DNA of 64,000 bases from assembly GCF_030580675.1 (NCBI RefSeq), contig NZ_JAUQUB010000001.1, positions 1,922,001-1,986,000 on the forward strand, read 5' to 3'. The notes under the pieces are model-generated. The model was given only the letters and a program-made list of their open reading frames with translations. It searched no databases and was not told the origin of the DNA. The translations under genes were made by a program, and so were the position numbers. Position 1 is the stretch's first letter. The number at the start of each line of letters is the position of its first letter. This DNA is from Antiquaquibacter soli. GTDB taxonomy: Bacteria; Actinomycetota; Actinomycetes; Actinomycetales; Microbacteriaceae. Shown piece by piece: positions 17,569-27,258 of this stretch.

Positions 17569-18423
17569 TCAGGCGATCGCGAGCAGGGCGACGCCGCCGA
17601 TGACGACGAGCGCACCGAGGAGCCGCTGCACGGGGTGCGGCTCCCTGAAGAGCAGCCAGCCCGCGAGCCCCACGAGCACGACGCTCACCTCCCGGGCCGG
17701 GGCGATGATCGACACCGGCGCCAGTTGGATCGCGATGAGGATCAGGATGTACGCGAGGGGACCGAGGATGCCGAACAGCAGCACCGCGATCGGGTGCTGC
17801 CGAGCCATCCCGACCGTGTCCCGCGGGTGCCGCAGCGCCCACGGCGCGAGCACGACGAGCTGCACCACGACGCTCGCCCAGTAGTACCCGACGGGCGGCA
17901 GCGCGTGGACGGTGACGGCGGCCGCGTCCCACAGCGTGTAGACCGCGATGATGACGCCCACCCCGAGCCCATAGAGGATGCCCGCCCGGTTGCCGCGCGC
18001 GTGCTCGGCTCCCCCGGCGAGGCCGATGACGACGACCCCCGTCACGACGACGGCGGCACCGACGAGGGCGATCCACCCCGGCCGCTCGCCGAGCAGCACG
18101 ATCGCGAGCACGACGGCGAGAGCGGGACCCGTTCCGCGGGCGAGCGGGTAGACGACCGAGACATCCCCGAGCCGGTAGCCGCGCTGGAGGACGAAGAAGT
18201 AGACGATCTGCAGGATGCCGCTGACGACAGCGAGCGGCAGCCACGTGGCCACCACGGCCCCCGACTCGAGCAGCGAGGCGATGCCGAAGGGCGCGTAGGC
18301 GACGGCGCTGACGACGATCCCCGCCCAGATGAAGCCCGGTCCGCTCGCCCCGGTCTTCTTGACCGTGATGTTCCAGGTGGCGTGGGCGATCGCCGCGCCG
18401 GCGACCAGAAGGGCGACGAGCAC
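17569..18423 (-). CDS. EamA/DMT family transporter
   Basis: A 284-residue membrane protein of ten predicted helices in two five-helix repeats, the drug/metabolite transporter plan. It starts with GTG directly after the pyrH stop codon and ends 62 bases before frr, so it is transcribed with the pyrH-frr-cdsA genes. This position is unusual, as pyrH and frr are normally adjacent. The substrate is unknown. A short intergenic stretch with AAAGGAG then serves frr. Confidence 0.85.
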   Translation of the reverse strand: MLVALLVAGAAIAHATWNITVKKTGASGPGFIWAGIVVSAVAYAPFGIASLLESGAVVATWLPLAVVSGILQIVYFFVLQRGYRLGDVSVVYPLARGTGPALAVVLAIVLLGERPGWIALVGAAVVVTGVVVIGLAGGAEHARGNRAGILYGLGVGVIIAVYTLWDAAAVTVHALPPVGYYWASVVVQLVVLAPWALRHPRDTVGMARQHPIAVLLFGILGPLAYILILIAIQLAPVSIIAPAREVSVVLVGLAGWLLFREPHPVQRLLGALVVIGGVALLAIA

Positions 18424-19140
18424 CTAGTTGGAGACGAGGGTGCCGATGCGGTCGCCGCGGATCGCCTTCGTCACGTTGCCCGCGGGCTCCATGCCGAACA
18501 CGACCATCGGCATCGAGTTATCCATGCACAGGCTGAAGGCCGTCGAGTCGACGACCTTGAGCCCCTGCACGAGCGCCTCCTGGTAGGTGACGTGCTCGAG
18601 CTTGGACGCGGAGTCGTCCTTGCGGGGGTCGCCGGTGTAGACGCCGTCGACGCCGTTCTTGGCGACGAGCACGACCTCGGCGTCGATCTCGAGCGCGCGC
18701 TGCGCGGCGACCGTGTCGGTGGAGAAGTACGGGAGCCCCGCACCGGCGCCGAAGATCACGACGCGGCCCTTCTCGAGGTGACGCTCCGCGCGCCGCGGGA
18801 TGTAGGGCTCCGCGACCTGGGTCATCGAGATCGCCGACTGCACGCGGGTGGCGGCTCCGGCCTGCTCGAGGAAGTCCTGGAGGGCGAGGGCGTTCATGAC
18901 GGTACCGAGCATGCCCATGTAGTCGGCGCGGCCGCGATCCATGCCGCGCTGGCTGAGCTCCGCGCCCCGGAAGAAGTTGCCGCCGCCGACGACGATGGCG
19001 ACCTCGACCCCCTCGGCGGATGCCGCGGCGATCTCCTTCGCGAGAGCACTGACCACATCGGGGTTGACGCCGAGCGAACCGCCGCCGAACGCCTCTCCCG
19101 AGAGCTTCAGCAGTACCCGCCGCTTGCGTCCGTCCGTCAT
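18424..19140 (-). CDS. pyrH: UMP kinase
   Basis: Phosphorylates UMP to UDP for pyrimidine nucleotide supply. 238 residues, the usual length of this hexameric amino-acid-kinase-fold enzyme. [30 protein letters not shown] and [12 protein letters not shown] are diagnostic. ATG 19140 is preceded by a GGGA/GGGGA-rich stretch. tsf lies upstream, behind a strong hairpin at 19204-19236, so pyrH may depend on read-through or on its own promoter. Confidence 0.96.
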   Translation of the reverse strand: MTDGRKRRVLLKLSGEAFGGGSLGVNPDVVSALAKEIAAASAEGVEVAIVVGGGNFFRGAELSQRGMDRGRADYMGMLGTVMNALALQDFLEQAGAATRVQSAISMTQVAEPYIPRRAERHLEKGRVVIFGAGAGLPYFSTDTVAAQRALEIDAEVVLVAKNGVDGVYTGDPRKDDSASKLEHVTYQEALVQGLKVVDSTAFSLCMDNSMPMVVFGMEPAGNVTKAIRGDRIGTLVSN

Positions 19141-19203
19141 CCGCGTCCCCGTTCCCTCTAGTGCGCTCAGTACAGGGTAGTTCCTCCGGAGCGGGGTCAA
19201 CGA

Positions 19204-19236
19204 CGAAGGGCCCCGGCGCGATGCCGGGGCCCTTCG
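19204..19236 (-). terminator. Strong hairpin after tsf
   Basis: CGAAGGGCCCCGGC (19204-19217) pairs perfectly with its complement at 19223-19236 around a 5-base loop. It follows the tsf stop by some 14 bases and precedes pyrH. No U-run follows, as often in high-GC actinobacteria, so it is a terminator or attenuator that would partly uncouple rpsB-tsf from pyrH-frr-cdsA. Confidence 0.75.
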
Positions 19237-19250
19237 GTCGTGCGTGAGGA

Positions 19251-20078
19251 CTACGCGCCGACCTTGAAGCGGGCGAAGCCCGTGACGGTCAGACCCGCGT
19301 CGCTCAGGACCTTGGCGATCGTGAGCTTGTTGTCCTTGGCGTACTCCTGCTCGAGGAGGGCGACCTGCTTGAAGAAGGCGCCGATGCGGCCCTCGACGAT
19401 CTTCGGGAGGGCAGCCTCGGGCTTGCCCTCGCCGCGGCTGATCTCCTCGACGATGCGGCGCTCGTTCTCGACCTCGGCCGGCGGCACGTCATCGCGGCCC
19501 AGGTACTGGGGGTCGGCGAAGGAGATGTGCTGCGCGATCGAGCGGGCCGTCTCGGCGTCGTCACCCGTGTAGGCGACGACGACGCCGATCTGCGGCGGCA
19601 GGTCCTTCGACGTGCGGTGCAGGTAGACGGCGAACTTCTCGCCCGGGATGCGGACGACGCGACGCAGCTCCACCTTCTCGCCGATCGTGGCGGCCTGGTC
19701 GTCGATGACGCTCGCGACCGTTCCCCCCTCGAGCGGCACCGCGAGAGCGGCGTCGAGCGTCTCCGCGCCCGAGTCGGCGAGGGCGCCGAGCACCTTCTCG
19801 CCGAGGGCGATGAACTTCTCGTTCTTCGCGACGAAGTCGGTCTCGCAGGCGAGCTCGATGAGGGTCACGGCGGTCGCCGACTCGACGGCCGCGATGAGGC
19901 CCTCGCTCGTGGAGCGGTCGGCGCGCTTCGCGTTGCCCTTGGCTCCCTTGAGGCGCAGGATCTCCACGGCCTTCTCGATGTCGCCCTCGGCTTCGACGAG
20001 AGCGTTCTTGGTGTCGACCATGCCCGTGCCGAGTCGGTCGCGCAGGGCCTTGATGTCAGCGAGGCTGATGTCTGCCAT
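19251..20078 (-). CDS. tsf: Elongation factor Ts
   Basis: Nucleotide exchange factor for EF-Tu, 275 residues. The N-terminal helical domain [20 protein letters not shown] and the signature [17 protein letters not shown] are plain, and the core domain contains [29 protein letters not shown] precedes the ATG. It lies 30 bases after rpsB in the conserved rpsB-tsf pair and ends before a strong hairpin. Confidence 0.97.
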   Translation of the reverse strand: MADISLADIKALRDRLGTGMVDTKNALVEAEGDIEKAVEILRLKGAKGNAKRADRSTSEGLIAAVESATAVTLIELACETDFVAKNEKFIALGEKVLGALADSGAETLDAALAVPLEGGTVASVIDDQAATIGEKVELRRVVRIPGEKFAVYLHRTSKDLPPQIGVVVAYTGDDAETARSIAQHISFADPQYLGRDDVPPAEVENERRIVEEISRGEGKPEAALPKIVEGRIGAFFKQVALLEQEYAKDNKLTIAKVLSDAGLTVTGFARFKVGA

Positions 20079-20108
20079 CGGTGCTGTCCTTACTTGGGTT
20101 CGTGTCGT

Positions 20109-21158
20109 CTACTTGTCGTCGGACTTCGCCGCGGCCTTCTTGGCGGCGGGCTTCTTGGCGGGCGCCTTCTCGGCGTCGGTGGCCTCGGCCTCGATCTTCG
20201 CCTCGGTCTCCGCGTCGGACTCGACGTGGTGCTCGGGGACGACGGTCTCGTCGGCGGCGGCCTCGTGCTCGGCGGCGACCGCGTCGGCGTCGTTCTCCTC
20301 GACGGGTGTCTCGGCGGCGATCACCTCGGCGACGGCCTCAGCGGCGTTCGCGCCCTGGTCGACGGCCTCGATCTTCTCGGCGGTCGACGACGGGGTCTCC
20401 GACGCGGCGAGCAGCTCCGCCTCCCACGCGGCGAGGGGCTCGACGTCGGCGCCCTCCTCCGGCTTCTGGTGACGCTGGATGAGGCCCTCGGCAGCAGCAT
20501 CCGCGATGATGCGGGTCAGCAGGCCGACCGAGCGGATCGCGTCGTCGTTGCCCGGGATCGGGTAGTGGACCTCGTCGGGGTCGGCGTTCGTGTCGAGGAT
20601 GCCGATGACCGGGATGCCCAGCTTGTGCGCCTCGTCGACGGCGAGGTGCTCGCGCTTGGAGTCGACGACCCAGATCGCGCTCGGGGTCTTCGTGAGGTTG
20701 CGGATTCCACCGAGGGTCTTGTGGAGCTTGTCGAGCTCGCGCTTCTTGATGAGCAGCTCCTTCTTGGTGAAGCCGCTCTTGCTGCTGTCCTCGAAGTCGA
20801 GCTCCTCGAGCTCCTTCATGCGCGCAAGGCGCTTGGAGACCGTCGCGAAGTTGGTGAGGAGCCCACCGAGCCAGCGCTGGTTGACGTAGGGCTGGCCCAC
20901 GCGGGTCGCCTGCTCGGCGATGGCCTCCTGGGCCTGCTTCTTCGTGCCGACGAAGAGGATGGTGCCACCGTGGGCGACCGTCTCCTTGACGAAGTCGTAC
21001 GCCTTGTCGATGTAGGCGAGCGACTGCTGCAGGTCGATGATGTGGATGCCGGAGCGCTCCGTCAGGATGAAGCGCTTGACCTTCGGGTTCCACCGACGGG
21101 TCTGGTGTCCGAAGTGAACGCCGCTGTCGAGCAGCTGGCGAATGGTGACGACGGCCAT
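20109..21158 (-). CDS. rpsB: 30S ribosomal protein S2 with long acidic/alanine-rich tail
   Basis: S2 of 349 residues. The core (residues 1 to about 230) carries [19 protein letters not shown]-like sequence, [27 protein letters not shown] and [14 protein letters not shown] tail of roughly 110 residues follows, rich in Ala, Glu and Asp and ending in a lysine/alanine cluster ([15 protein letters not shown]). Most bacterial S2 proteins stop near 240-260 residues. ATG 21158 has AAGGAG at good spacing. The leader (21159-21345) may include a promoter with TACCAT near 21344-21339. Confidence 0.97.
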   Translation of the reverse strand: MAVVTIRQLLDSGVHFGHQTRRWNPKVKRFILTERSGIHIIDLQQSLAYIDKAYDFVKETVAHGGTILFVGTKKQAQEAIAEQATRVGQPYVNQRWLGGLLTNFATVSKRLARMKELEELDFEDSSKSGFTKKELLIKKRELDKLHKTLGGIRNLTKTPSAIWVVDSKREHLAVDEAHKLGIPVIGILDTNADPDEVHYPIPGNDDAIRSVGLLTRIIADAAAEGLIQRHQKPEEGADVEPLAAWEAELLAASETPSSTAEKIEAVDQGANAAEAVAEVIAAETPVEENDADAVAAEHEAAADETVVPEHHVESDAETEAKIEAEATDAEKAPAKKPAAKKAAAKSDDK

Positions 21159-21441
21159 GGCCGTGCTCCTTCTCTGGCACGCGGGGGTGCCGTTCTCAGT
21201 TGTCTTCCCGCCACCGGTCGGGGCGGAACCTGGTGTCCGGACGCAGCCCCGCACCGATTCGATGACTGATGGGGTTGTGCCGCGCTCGAGCGCATTCGGA
21301 CACGCGAAGTCACCCCAGTTTCCCGAGGTGCTGGGACCATGGTACCACCCAGGCCCCTCGACTGCTCCCCACGATCCCGAGCGCGGGCGCAGCTGTGCAC
21401 GGATCGCGCGACCGGGCAGCCGCGAGGCGCCGACCGGCGGG

Positions 21442-21945
21442 ATGCTCGGCCTCATGCCTCATCGACTCCGCGCGCTGCTCGTTCTGCCGGTGATCCCGCT
21501 CCTGCTCCTGTCCGCGCTCCCGTCGGCGACGGCCGCCGACGCGCCGTCGTGGCGCTGGCCCGTGGTCGGTCCGCGCTCGGTACTGCGACCGTTCCAGGCT
21601 CCGCCTACGCCCTACGCCGCCGGCCACCGAGGACTCGACATCGCCGCACCCGATGAACGGCTGCTCGCCCCCGCGAGCGGGACGGTACGGTTCGCCGGCG
21701 TCGTCGTCGACCGACCGGTGCTGTCCATCGACCACGGCGGAGGCGTCGTGTCGAGTTTCGAGCCCGTCGTCGCCCTCGTCTCGCGCGGGGACGCCGTCGA
21801 GCGGGGCGAGACCATCGGCACGATCATCCCGGGTCACTGCTCCGAGACGTGCGTACACGTCGGCGTGCGGGTGGACGGGCAGTACGTCTCGCCGATGGCC
21901 TTCTTCGGGGGCATCCCCCGGGCGATCCTGCTGCCGACCCGCTGA
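21442..21945 (+). CDS. Secreted M23 family peptidoglycan peptidase
   Basis: A 167-residue exported protein: signal peptide (about residues 5-31, ending ATAADAPSW), then a compact LytM/M23 domain with [10 protein letters not shown] and [10 protein letters not shown], which carry the zinc-ligand histidine and aspartate and the catalytic histidine. It probably cuts peptide cross-links in the wall or acts as an activator. Starts ATG 21442 and ATG 21454 both have GGCGGG upstream; 21442 is kept. An M23 gene divergent from rpsB is a recurrent actinobacterial arrangement. The 283-base gap to rpsB shows only promoter-like sequence. Confidence 0.87.
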   Translation: MLGLMPHRLRALLVLPVIPLLLLSALPSATAADAPSWRWPVVGPRSVLRPFQAPPTPYAAGHRGLDIAAPDERLLAPASGTVRFAGVVVDRPVLSIDHGGGVVSSFEPVVALVSRGDAVERGETIGTIIPGHCSETCVHVGVRVDGQYVSPMAFFGGIPRAILLPTR

Positions 21946-21948
21946 CGA

Positions 21949-24033
21949 CTACTGGGGCCGCGCCGCGCTGCCCGTCGTGCGCACCTCGGCGGCGACCGAG
22001 ATCGCCCGCCCCGGCCACCAGAACCGCTCCCCGGTGAGGAACGCGAGCGACGGAACGATGAGCGTGCGGACGAGGAGGGTGTCGAGCAGGACGCCGATGC
22101 AGACGATGATGCCGATCTGCGTGAGCGTGATCAGGGGCAGGACGCCGAGCACCGCGAACACCGCCGCGAGCAGGATGCCCGCGCTCGTGATCACCCCGCC
22201 GGTCGCCGCGAGGGCGCGCACCATCCCGCTGCGCGTGCCGTGACCGAGGGCCTCCTCCCGCGCACGGGTGACGAGGAAGATGTTGTAGTCGACGCCCAGG
22301 GCCACGAGGAAGAGGAAGCTGAACAGCACGACGTTGGTGTCGAGCGCCGGGAACCCGAGCAGCGACGTGAACAGCAGCCAGCTCGCCCCGAGGCTCGCGA
22401 AGAACGAGGCCACGACTGTGGCAAGGAGCAGCACGGGCGCCACGAGCGCGCGCAACAGGATGACGAGCACGAGGAACACGAGGGCGAGGATGAGCGGGAT
22501 CACGAGATCCTGATCGGCCTGCTGCGCGGCGTTGACGTCGAGGGTCTGGGCGTCCAGACCTCCGACGATCGCGTCGGCGCTGGGCACCTCGTGCAGTGTC
22601 TCGCGGAGCGCTCGAACGGTCTCGAACGACTCCTCGGTCTCGGCCGCCGAGTCGAGGACCACATCGATCTGAGTGATCTCGCCGTCGCTCTCCCCGACCC
22701 GCACCGAATCGACGCCGGGCACGTCCTCGGCCGCGGCGACCACGTCGTCCACGGAATCGGCGTTCGCGATGACGACGGCCGGCGAGCCGCTTCCCGCGGG
22801 GAACGCCTCCGCAATGAGCTCTTGGCCGATCACCGCCTCCGGGACGGTCGTGAACCGCTCGGTCTGCGCGAGCCCCACCCGCACCTGCGTGGCGCCCAGC
22901 GCGAGGCCGCCGAGGACGAGGGCCCCAATGATCGCGACGACGACAGGCTTGCGGGAGACGAGCGATCCCAGGCGGAACCACACACCGCGCTCGGTGCTGC
23001 CCTCGCTGCCGACCTTCGGCACCGACGGCCAGAACAGTCCCCGACCGAACAGGACGAGCGCCGCGGGGAGCACGAGGAGCGCGAACGCCATGGCGATCAC
23101 AACACCGGTCGCGCAGGCGAGGCCGAGTGCGCGGTTGCCCTCCAGTTGGGCGAACAGGAGCGTGAGGAGGGCGAGCACGACCGTGCCGCCGCTCGCGAGG
23201 ATGGCCGGCCCGGCGCCGCGGAGGGCGCGGGCCATGGCGACTCGACGGTCGGGCTCGAGGCGGAGCTCATCGCGGTAGCGGGCGATCAGCAGGAGCGCGT
23301 AGTTCGTGCCGGCGCCGAAGACGAGCACGGAGAGGATGCCGGTGACCGAAGCATCCAGGGTTATTCCGGCGGCCGCGGCGACGCGAGTGGCGACGATGCG
23401 GGCCAGCCCGTCGGCGGTACCCACCACGATGAGCGGCACGAGCCACAGCCACGGGCTGCGGTAGGTGATCAGGAGCAGCACGATGACGACGGAGGCGGTG
23501 ACGATGAGGAGGGTGACATCCGCGCCCTCGAAGACGGCGGCGATGTCGACCGCGAAGCCCTCGGGGCCGGTAAGGAGGGCGGACAGGCCGTCCGGAAGGT
23601 CGGCATTGGCGATGCTGCGGATCTCGTCAGCGCGCTCGGCCTGCTCGGCCACGTCGGAGATGACGTCGAGCGGGACGGCGAGGATGGCCGCGGTGCCGTC
23701 GTCCGAGACGGTGGGCGGCGGAACGAAGTCATCGGTGGAGAGCTCGGCGAGGTCCCCCGCCGCCGCCGTGATCGCCTCGAGGTCGGCGTCCGTCAGCTCA
23801 TCGCCATCGCGCGAGAAGACGAGTAGTGCGCTCGTCGTGTCCGCTCCGGGGAGCGAGTCCTGCGCGGCGGCGACTCGTGCCGACTCGGCACTGTCCGGCA
23901 GCCCGACCCCCGGGGCCGTCTCGTCGGTCGCCCCCGAGCCGAGCGCGAAGACACCACCGGCGAAGAGCAGCGCGAGCACGAGGGGCACCCAGGATGTGCG
24001 GCGGGCGGTGAGGAAGGTCGTCAGTCGGCGCAT
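21949..24033 (-). CDS. MMPL/RND-type exporter
   Basis: A 694-residue membrane protein of about 12 helices in two halves, each with a large extracytoplasmic domain. FGAGTNYALLLIARYRDEL and FLVALGVDYNIFLVTRAREE are the paired MMPL motifs, the second with the proton-relay aspartate. Such proteins export lipids, pigments or drugs. The ATG has GAGAGAG upstream. It is divergent from a MarR regulator with a palindrome in the shared promoter, so derepression by a ligand of MarR is likely. It ends three bases past the M23 stop, tail-to-tail. Confidence 0.92.
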   Translation of the reverse strand: MRRLTTFLTARRTSWVPLVLALLFAGGVFALGSGATDETAPGVGLPDSAESARVAAAQDSLPGADTTSALLVFSRDGDELTDADLEAITAAAGDLAELSTDDFVPPPTVSDDGTAAILAVPLDVISDVAEQAERADEIRSIANADLPDGLSALLTGPEGFAVDIAAVFEGADVTLLIVTASVVIVLLLITYRSPWLWLVPLIVVGTADGLARIVATRVAAAAGITLDASVTGILSVLVFGAGTNYALLLIARYRDELRLEPDRRVAMARALRGAGPAILASGGTVVLALLTLLFAQLEGNRALGLACATGVVIAMAFALLVLPAALVLFGRGLFWPSVPKVGSEGSTERGVWFRLGSLVSRKPVVVAIIGALVLGGLALGATQVRVGLAQTERFTTVPEAVIGQELIAEAFPAGSGSPAVVIANADSVDDVVAAAEDVPGVDSVRVGESDGEITQIDVVLDSAAETEESFETVRALRETLHEVPSADAIVGGLDAQTLDVNAAQQADQDLVIPLILALVFLVLVILLRALVAPVLLLATVVASFFASLGASWLLFTSLLGFPALDTNVVLFSFLFLVALGVDYNIFLVTRAREEALGHGTRSGMVRALAATGGVITSAGILLAAVFAVLGVLPLITLTQIGIIVCIGVLLDTLLVRTLIVPSLAFLTGERFWWPGRAISVAAEVRTTGSAARPQ

Positions 24034-24049
24034 GGCTCTCTCGGTTTTG

Positions 24050-24071
24050 TTAGATGGTCTAATTACTAACA
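24050..24071. promoter_or_regulatory. MarR-type operator between exporter and regulator
   Basis: TTAGA-TGG-TCTAA (24050-24062) is a perfect inverted repeat of MarR-operator style. A second pair, TGTTAG (24048-24053) and CTAACA (24066-24071), surrounds it. CTAACA also serves as a -35-like box for marR, 18 bases before TAGACT (24090-24095). On the other strand the palindrome overlaps the likely exporter promoter. Confidence 0.65.
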
Positions 24072-24102
24072 GCTCGAACAACATAGCGGTAGACTGCTCG
24101 CC

Positions 24103-24612
24103 ATGACAACTCAGCCGGAGGATGCGCCGTTCCGGCCGCGACCGCCGGTGCGACGCCCCACCGAACTCATCCGCGAGTTCCTCGACGTCAGCGAGGACTT
24201 CGAGGCCCACGTGGGACGCGAGCTCACCGTGAACCCCACCGACCTGCAGGCCATGCAGCACCTCATCATGGAGGGACCGCTCGGGCCGACGGAGCTCTCC
24301 CGGCGCCTCGGCATCTCCACCGCGGCGACCACGGCGGTGGTGGATCGACTCGTCGCGGTCGGGCATGCCCGCCGGACGCAGCATCCGAGCGACCGACGGG
24401 GAATCGTGATCGTCCCGGAGCCCGCCTCGGTCGAGCGCGCCATGGCGACCCTCATGCCGATGATCATGGGCATCGACGGCGTACTCGACGAGTTCGAGCC
24501 GGACGAGCAAGAGGTCATCACGGCCTACCTCGAGCGGGTGCTCGAGGTGTTCCGCGCCCAGTTGCCCGAACCGCCTACGACCGCGGGTGGGCCAGGCGGT
24601 AGCTCTCCTTGA
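24103..24612 (+). CDS. MarR family transcriptional regulator
   Basis: A 169-residue winged-helix regulator. The helix-turn-helix is LGPTELSRRLGISTAATTAVVDRL, shown here only in outline (about residues 64-86), followed by the wing RTQHPSDRRGI. It most likely represses the divergent MMPL exporter and itself through the palindrome at 24050-24062. TAGACT ends seven bases before the ATG without a ribosome binding site, so the message is probably leaderless. Its last 38 bases overlap the 3' end of xerC on the other strand. Confidence 0.88.
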   Translation: MTTQPEDAPFRPRPPVRRPTELIREFLDVSEDFEAHVGRELTVNPTDLQAMQHLIMEGPLGPTELSRRLGISTAATTAVVDRLVAVGHARRTQHPSDRRGIVIVPEPASVERAMATLMPMIMGIDGVLDEFEPDEQEVITAYLERVLEVFRAQLPEPPTTAGGPGGSSP

Positions 24613-25483
24613 GGCGCTCCGTCGAGACGTGAGTGTAGAGCTGGGTGGTGCCGAGGCTCGCGTGGCCGAGCATCTCCTGCACCGCTCGCAGGTCGGCTCC
24701 CCCGTCGAGGAGGTGGGTCGCCGCCGTATGGCGCAGCGTGTGCGGCCCCGACGGCCCCGACCCGGGCACCGTCGATAGCAGCCCGGAGACGAGGTCGTAC
24801 ACCGCGCGGCTCGTGATCCGTTTGCCCCGGGCGCCGACGAAGACCGGCGAGGCGGGAGCCGTCTCGTCGGTGAGCGCCTGGCGGGAGCGGTCGAGCCACT
24901 CGACGAGCGCTTCCTTCGCGGGGATACCGAACGGCACCACACGCTCCTTCGAGCCCTTGCCGAGCACCCGCACCGTGAGCCGGCCGAGGTCGATGTCGCC
25001 GAGATCGAGCCCCGTGAGCTCGCTCACGCGGAGGGCGGAGGCGTAGAGCAGCTCGACGACGGCGAGGTCGCGCACGGCGAGGGGATCGTGCGTGCTCGCC
25101 CGCTCGGCGACGCGCCGCAGGATGCCCGCCATCTGCTCGCGGGTGAGAACTCTCGGGAGGTGGTGATCGGACTTGGGGGCCCTCAGCCGCGCTGCCGCAT
25201 TCGTCGGGGTGGCGTGGGTGCGGGCGAGCCACGACGAGAGGCTGCGCGCCGCGGCGGCGCGACGAGCGAGCGTCGACTTCGCGAGCCCCGACTGCGAGCC
25301 GTGCCAGAGCCAGTCCCGCAGCAGCTCGAGGTCGATGTCCTCAGCGGACTCGGCGCCGCGCTCGATCGCGAAGTCGACCAGCCGCACGAGATCGGATCGG
25401 TAGGACTTGACCGTGTTGGCGCTGAAGCCGCGCTCGGCCTCCAGGTGCACCGAGAAGGCGTCGATCACCCCGCTGAGGTCCAT
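24575..25483 (-). CDS. xerC: Site-specific tyrosine recombinase XerC
   Basis: Resolves chromosome dimers at dif with XerD. 302 residues: an N-terminal SAM-like domain, then the catalytic domain with R152 (ALRVSELTG), K176 (GKGSKERVVPF), H248/R251 (HTLRHTAATHLL), H274 and the nucleophile Y283 (TTQLYTH). All are present, so it should be active. I call XerC rather than XerD from its place in the rnhB-yraN-comM-dprA-xerC-rpsB block, typical of actinobacteria. Mobile integrase is unlikely for the same reason. Confidence 0.9.
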   Translation of the reverse strand: MDLSGVIDAFSVHLEAERGFSANTVKSYRSDLVRLVDFAIERGAESAEDIDLELLRDWLWHGSQSGLAKSTLARRAAAARSLSSWLARTHATPTNAAARLRAPKSDHHLPRVLTREQMAGILRRVAERASTHDPLAVRDLAVVELLYASALRVSELTGLDLGDIDLGRLTVRVLGKGSKERVVPFGIPAKEALVEWLDRSRQALTDETAPASPVFVGARGKRITSRAVYDLVSGLLSTVPGSGPSGPHTLRHTAATHLLDGGADLRAVQEMLGHASLGTTQLYTHVSTERLKESYRLAHPRS

Positions 25484-25540
25484 GACCCCATCGTGGCCCA
25501 GGGGGCGCGCCATCGGGGGATCAACGGTAGCGTTTTGCGG

Positions 25541-26332
25541 ATGACAGAGCTCCCCGATGCCGACCGCCTCACAGCTCTCGTGACCGGCGCGACCGCGGGC
25601 ATCGGGGCGGAGTTTGCGCGACAGCTCGCCGATCGCGGACTCGACCTCGTGCTCGTCGCCCGCGACGAGTGCCGACTGCGGGCATCCGCGGCGCAGCTCG
25701 CCGAGCGGTACGCCGTCGACGTCCAGGTGCTCGTCGCCGATCTGACGGTGCCTCAGGAGCGCGCGGCGGTGGAGGCGCGACTCGCGTCCGCGCCTATCCA
25801 GGTCCTCGTGAACAACGCGGGGTTCGGGCTTCCACTCGACTTCGATCTCAACCCGGTGGACGACGAGGTGCGCCAGCTCGACCTTCTCGCGACGGTTCCG
25901 CTGCGCCTGACCCATGCGGTGCTGCCGCAGATGATCGCGCGGCGCTCCGGCACGGTGATCACCGTCGCGAGCCTCGCGGGCTACGCGCCCCTGACGACGT
26001 ACTCGGCCGCGAAGGCGTGGGCTGTCGTGTTCTCCCGCTGGGCGAACGCCTACTACCGTCCGGCCGGGGTGACGATCACTGCACTGGCCCCGGGCTTCGT
26101 GCGCACCGAGTTCCACGAGCGGATGGGCATCGCGCGGGAGAGTATGGCGCCGCGATGGTTGTGGCTCGAGGTCGAGCCGCTCGTGCGCGCGGCACTGCGC
26201 GACGCGGATCGGGGTCGAGCCGTCTCGATACCGAGTCTGCGCTACAAGCTGCTCTCGCTCGTGATGGGGGCGATACCGATGCGTCTCGTGACGGCGAACG
26301 CGCGCCGCACACGGTGGGCGCGACGCCGTTAG
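25541..26332 (+). CDS. Short-chain dehydrogenase/reductase
   Basis: A 263-residue classical SDR. TGATAGIGAEF is the nucleotide-binding loop, NNAGFG the structural motif, and Ser in VASLAGYAP with YSAAK the catalytic set. The glycine spacing and the ARDE stretch after beta-2 suggest NADP(H). The substrate is unknown. TAGCGT ends seven bases before ATG 25541 with no ribosome binding site, so it is probably leaderless. It is inserted divergently against xerC and overlaps the next minus-strand gene by four bases. Confidence 0.87.
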   Translation: MTELPDADRLTALVTGATAGIGAEFARQLADRGLDLVLVARDECRLRASAAQLAERYAVDVQVLVADLTVPQERAAVEARLASAPIQVLVNNAGFGLPLDFDLNPVDDEVRQLDLLATVPLRLTHAVLPQMIARRSGTVITVASLAGYAPLTTYSAAKAWAVVFSRWANAYYRPAGVTITALAPGFVRTEFHERMGIARESMAPRWLWLEVEPLVRAALRDADRGRAVSIPSLRYKLLSLVMGAIPMRLVTANARRTRWARRR

Positions 26333-27249
26333 GATTGCTCGCCGCGGTTGAAGTCGGAGTCCTTGCGCGAGAAGACGTCCTGCCGCTGCTCGGGCGTCAT
26401 CGCAGCGATCTGATCCCAGCCCGCGGCCGGCACGCCCGTGACCTCCGTCGTGTCGCCGACGGGGACGATCGAGTGCACGAGCTGCTGCTCGTAGACGTGC
26501 ACGAGGTTGATCGACTGGCCGAAGTCCACGCCGGAGAGGATGCGGTCCTCGGCGCTGAGGTCGAGCGTGTAGCACGTGGCTGACGCGACCGAAACCGGGA
26601 TGCCGGCGAAGGTCGAGTGCGTCGAGTAGTGGAGGTGCCCTCCGAGGATGGCCCGCACGTCCGTACCGCGGACGACATCGGCGAGGCGCTCCTGGTGCTG
26701 GAGCTCGAGCATCCCCATCGCCTCCAGCATGGGAGTGGGGATCGGCGGGTGGTGCACCGCGATGATCGTGCCGTGCGGGGCGGGCGAGCTGAGCACGTCG
26801 GCGAGCCAGTCCAGCTGGTCGTCGGTGACTTCGCCGTGATGATAACCCGGCACTGTCGTGTCGAAGGAGACGACGCGGAGCCCGTCGAGGTCGTAGACGC
26901 GGTCCTGCGGAGCATCGGACTCCTGGCCGAACAGGATGCGGGAGTACTCGGGGCGCTCGTCGTGGTTGCCCATGACCCAGATGATCTGCGCGTTCATCCG
27001 GGCCGCTGCGGGCTCGACGATCGACTTGAGCCGCTCGTAGGCGTCGGGCTCGCCGAGGTCGGCGAGGTCGCCGGTGAAGACGAGGGCCTGCGGCTGGGCG
27101 ATGGAGCGCTCGAGCTGCTTGAGGGCGAGCTCGAGGTGGCCGAAGGTGTCGACCGCCCCGTAGAGCTTGCGGCCGCCCCCGAGGAAGTGGGTGTCGCTGA
27201 TGTGGGCGAGAACGTGGGATGCGGCAGGGTACTGCCCGACTTGGATCAC
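26329..27249 (-). CDS. Calcineurin-like metallophosphoesterase (CpdA type)
   Basis: A 306-residue phosphodiesterase. The metal-binding blocks run in order: DTHF near residue 19, GDLADLG near 60, GNHDERP near 94, HHPP and GGHLHYSTH near 200. Together they make a binuclear site as in cyclic-nucleotide phosphodiesterases; the true substrate is not determined. TAGGGT lies six bases before the GTG start, so it is probably leaderless. It ends four bases into the SDR gene and follows dprA by nine bases. Confidence 0.87.
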   Translation of the reverse strand: MIQVGQYPAASHVLAHISDTHFLGGGRKLYGAVDTFGHLELALKQLERSIAQPQALVFTGDLADLGEPDAYERLKSIVEPAAARMNAQIIWVMGNHDERPEYSRILFGQESDAPQDRVYDLDGLRVVSFDTTVPGYHHGEVTDDQLDWLADVLSSPAPHGTIIAVHHPPIPTPMLEAMGMLELQHQERLADVVRGTDVRAILGGHLHYSTHSTFAGIPVSVASATCYTLDLSAEDRILSGVDFGQSINLVHVYEQQLVHSIVPVGDTTEVTGVPAAGWDQIAAMTPEQRQDVFSRKDSDFNRGEQS

Positions 27250-27258
27250 GCTCCCACC

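Noticed and set aside
21159-21441. A small gene or RNA in the rpsB-M23 gap
   Set aside because: The open frame there is only an upstream extension of the M23 gene, crossing the rpsB leader. No convincing start, structure or RNA gene was seen.
24575-25483. Tyrosine recombinase as an integrase marking a mobile island
   Set aside because: It has the size and motifs of XerC and sits in its conserved position between dprA and rpsB. No attachment repeats, tRNA or phage genes were seen around it.
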